Origin: Bacteroidota bacterium
GTDB lineage: Bacteria > Bacteroidota > Bacteroidia > UKL13-3
DNA: 34,126 bases
Direction of reading: 5' to 3'
Assembly: GCA_947491825.1 (NCBI GenBank)
Contig: CANLLM010000021.1
Span: 1-34,126, forward strand
Position numbers and translations under genes: made by a program
Part shown: positions 33,717 through 34,126 of the stretch, in pieces
Position numbering within the stretch: position 1 is the stretch's first letter
Layout of the letters: every line of letters begins with the position of its first letter
Notes under the pieces: model-generated
What the model was told of the DNA's origin: nothing
Database searches by the model: none
Seen by the model: only the letters and a program-made list of their open reading frames with translations

Positions 33717-34126
33717 ATGGTTATGATAAAGATAGGAATTATAGGCGCAAATGAAAAGGGTAAACGACATGCCGCTCAGTTTTTGCAAATACCAGATTTC
33801 GAAGTGGTGGGCTTTTTCGACCATTCGCCTGCTATAGCGCATGCCTTTGCTAAAGAGAATAACCTAAAGCAATTCACCGATTTAAATTTGCTATTAGACG
33901 AAGTTGATGCCATTGATATTTTATCACCTGTTGGTACGCATTTTAGGTATGCAAGTCAGGCCATTCGTAAATCAAAACATGTATTATTAAATGGCTTGTT
34001 AAGCGAAGATATTCGTGAAGCTAAACAATTAAGTGAATTAGCCATTGAAGCCAATGTAAATATAAGAATCCTTCACGAAGATAAGTTTCATCCAGATTTA
34101 AAAACATTTAAACGTATGGTGAAACG
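33717..34126 (+). CDS. Gfo/Idh/MocA-family protein, N-terminal part, cut by window edge
   Basis: 136 residues are readable to the window end with no stop. The N-terminal Rossmann fold is recognisable: KIGIIGANEKGKRHAAQF, FEVVGFFDHSPAIAHAFA, then DAIDILSPVGTHFRYASQAI and KSKHVLLNG. In most family members the last segment is KHVxxEKP, whose Lys contacts substrate and cofactor. Here the Glu-Lys-Pro is replaced by Asn-Gly-Leu, so the usual sugar-dehydrogenase activity is doubtful in what is visible. The nucleotide-binding loop is also unusual (GANEKG in place of GxGxxG). A second ATG two codons on, at 33723, is an equally good start. The catalytic C-terminal domain lies outside the window. Confidence 0.8.
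   Translation, partial: MVMIKIGIIGANEKGKRHAAQFLQIPDFEVVGFFDHSPAIAHAFAKENNLKQFTDLNLLLDEVDAIDILSPVGTHFRYASQAIRKSKHVLLNGLLSEDIREAKQLSELAIEANVNIRILHEDKFHPDLKTFKRMVK

Overview
The window is about 34 kb of an AT-rich chromosome from a member of the Bacteroidota. Several features point there: three secreted proteins end in C-terminal domains typical of type IX secretion (T9SS) cargo; several genes carry upstream matches to the Bacteroidota promoter consensus (-33 TTTG / -7 TAnnTTTG); ribosome-binding sites are not obvious; and the gene set fits (choice-of-anchor V protein, DUF6428 in an ars operon, a short NFACT protein, a C-terminal processing protease). I cannot name the genus. No rRNA, tRNA, CRISPR array, insertion sequence or phage module was seen. 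Both ends cut a gene: purL on the left and a Gfo/Idh/MocA-family protein on the right.

Layout. 1-3055 (-): purL, missing its glutaminase end. 3056-3614: intergenic DNA with a short degenerate tandem repeat and the purL promoter. 3615-6585 (-): a five-gene arsenic operon in the order arsR, DUF6428 protein, DinB-fold protein, acr3, arsC. 6710-7807 (+): a divergent secreted protein with a CxxCH motif. 8110-8688 (+): a lone sugar N-acetyltransferase. 8778-13975: a DNA-damage-type block made of a LexA-like HTH/S24 repressor (-), divergent from DNA polymerase IV and a short second DnaE-type polymerase (+), followed by a DUF2130 nuclease-like protein (14045-15310). 15534-24453: mostly housekeeping genes (slyD, acs, a Tat-signal pirin, a flippase-like membrane protein, a secreted nuclease/phosphatase-fold protein, a rhodanese lipoprotein, a PhnP-like hydrolase and an NFACT/RqcH-like protein). 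24491-25096 (-): a decayed SAM methyltransferase. 25265-30896 (+): pruA, then a secreted peptidylarginine-deiminase-like T9SS protein closely linked to a Prc-type protease. 31558-34126: a lipoprotein, pcm (-) and the truncated oxidoreductase-like gene.

How the genes work together. The ars operon gives arsenate reduction (ArsC), arsenite export (Acr3) and metalloid sensing (ArsR), plus two accessory genes. The repressor of the damage block keeps what a self-cleaving repressor needs: an Ala-Gly bond, a Ser and a Lys at LexA-like spacing. The two polymerases beside it keep their catalytic acids. The block therefore looks like a LexA / Pol IV / DnaE mutagenesis cassette that uses an active Pol IV instead of the catalytically dead ImuB of the classical imuA-imuB-dnaE2 cassette. 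This cassette and the deiminase/protease pair are the most interesting parts of the window. Most of the rest is ordinary chromosomal content.
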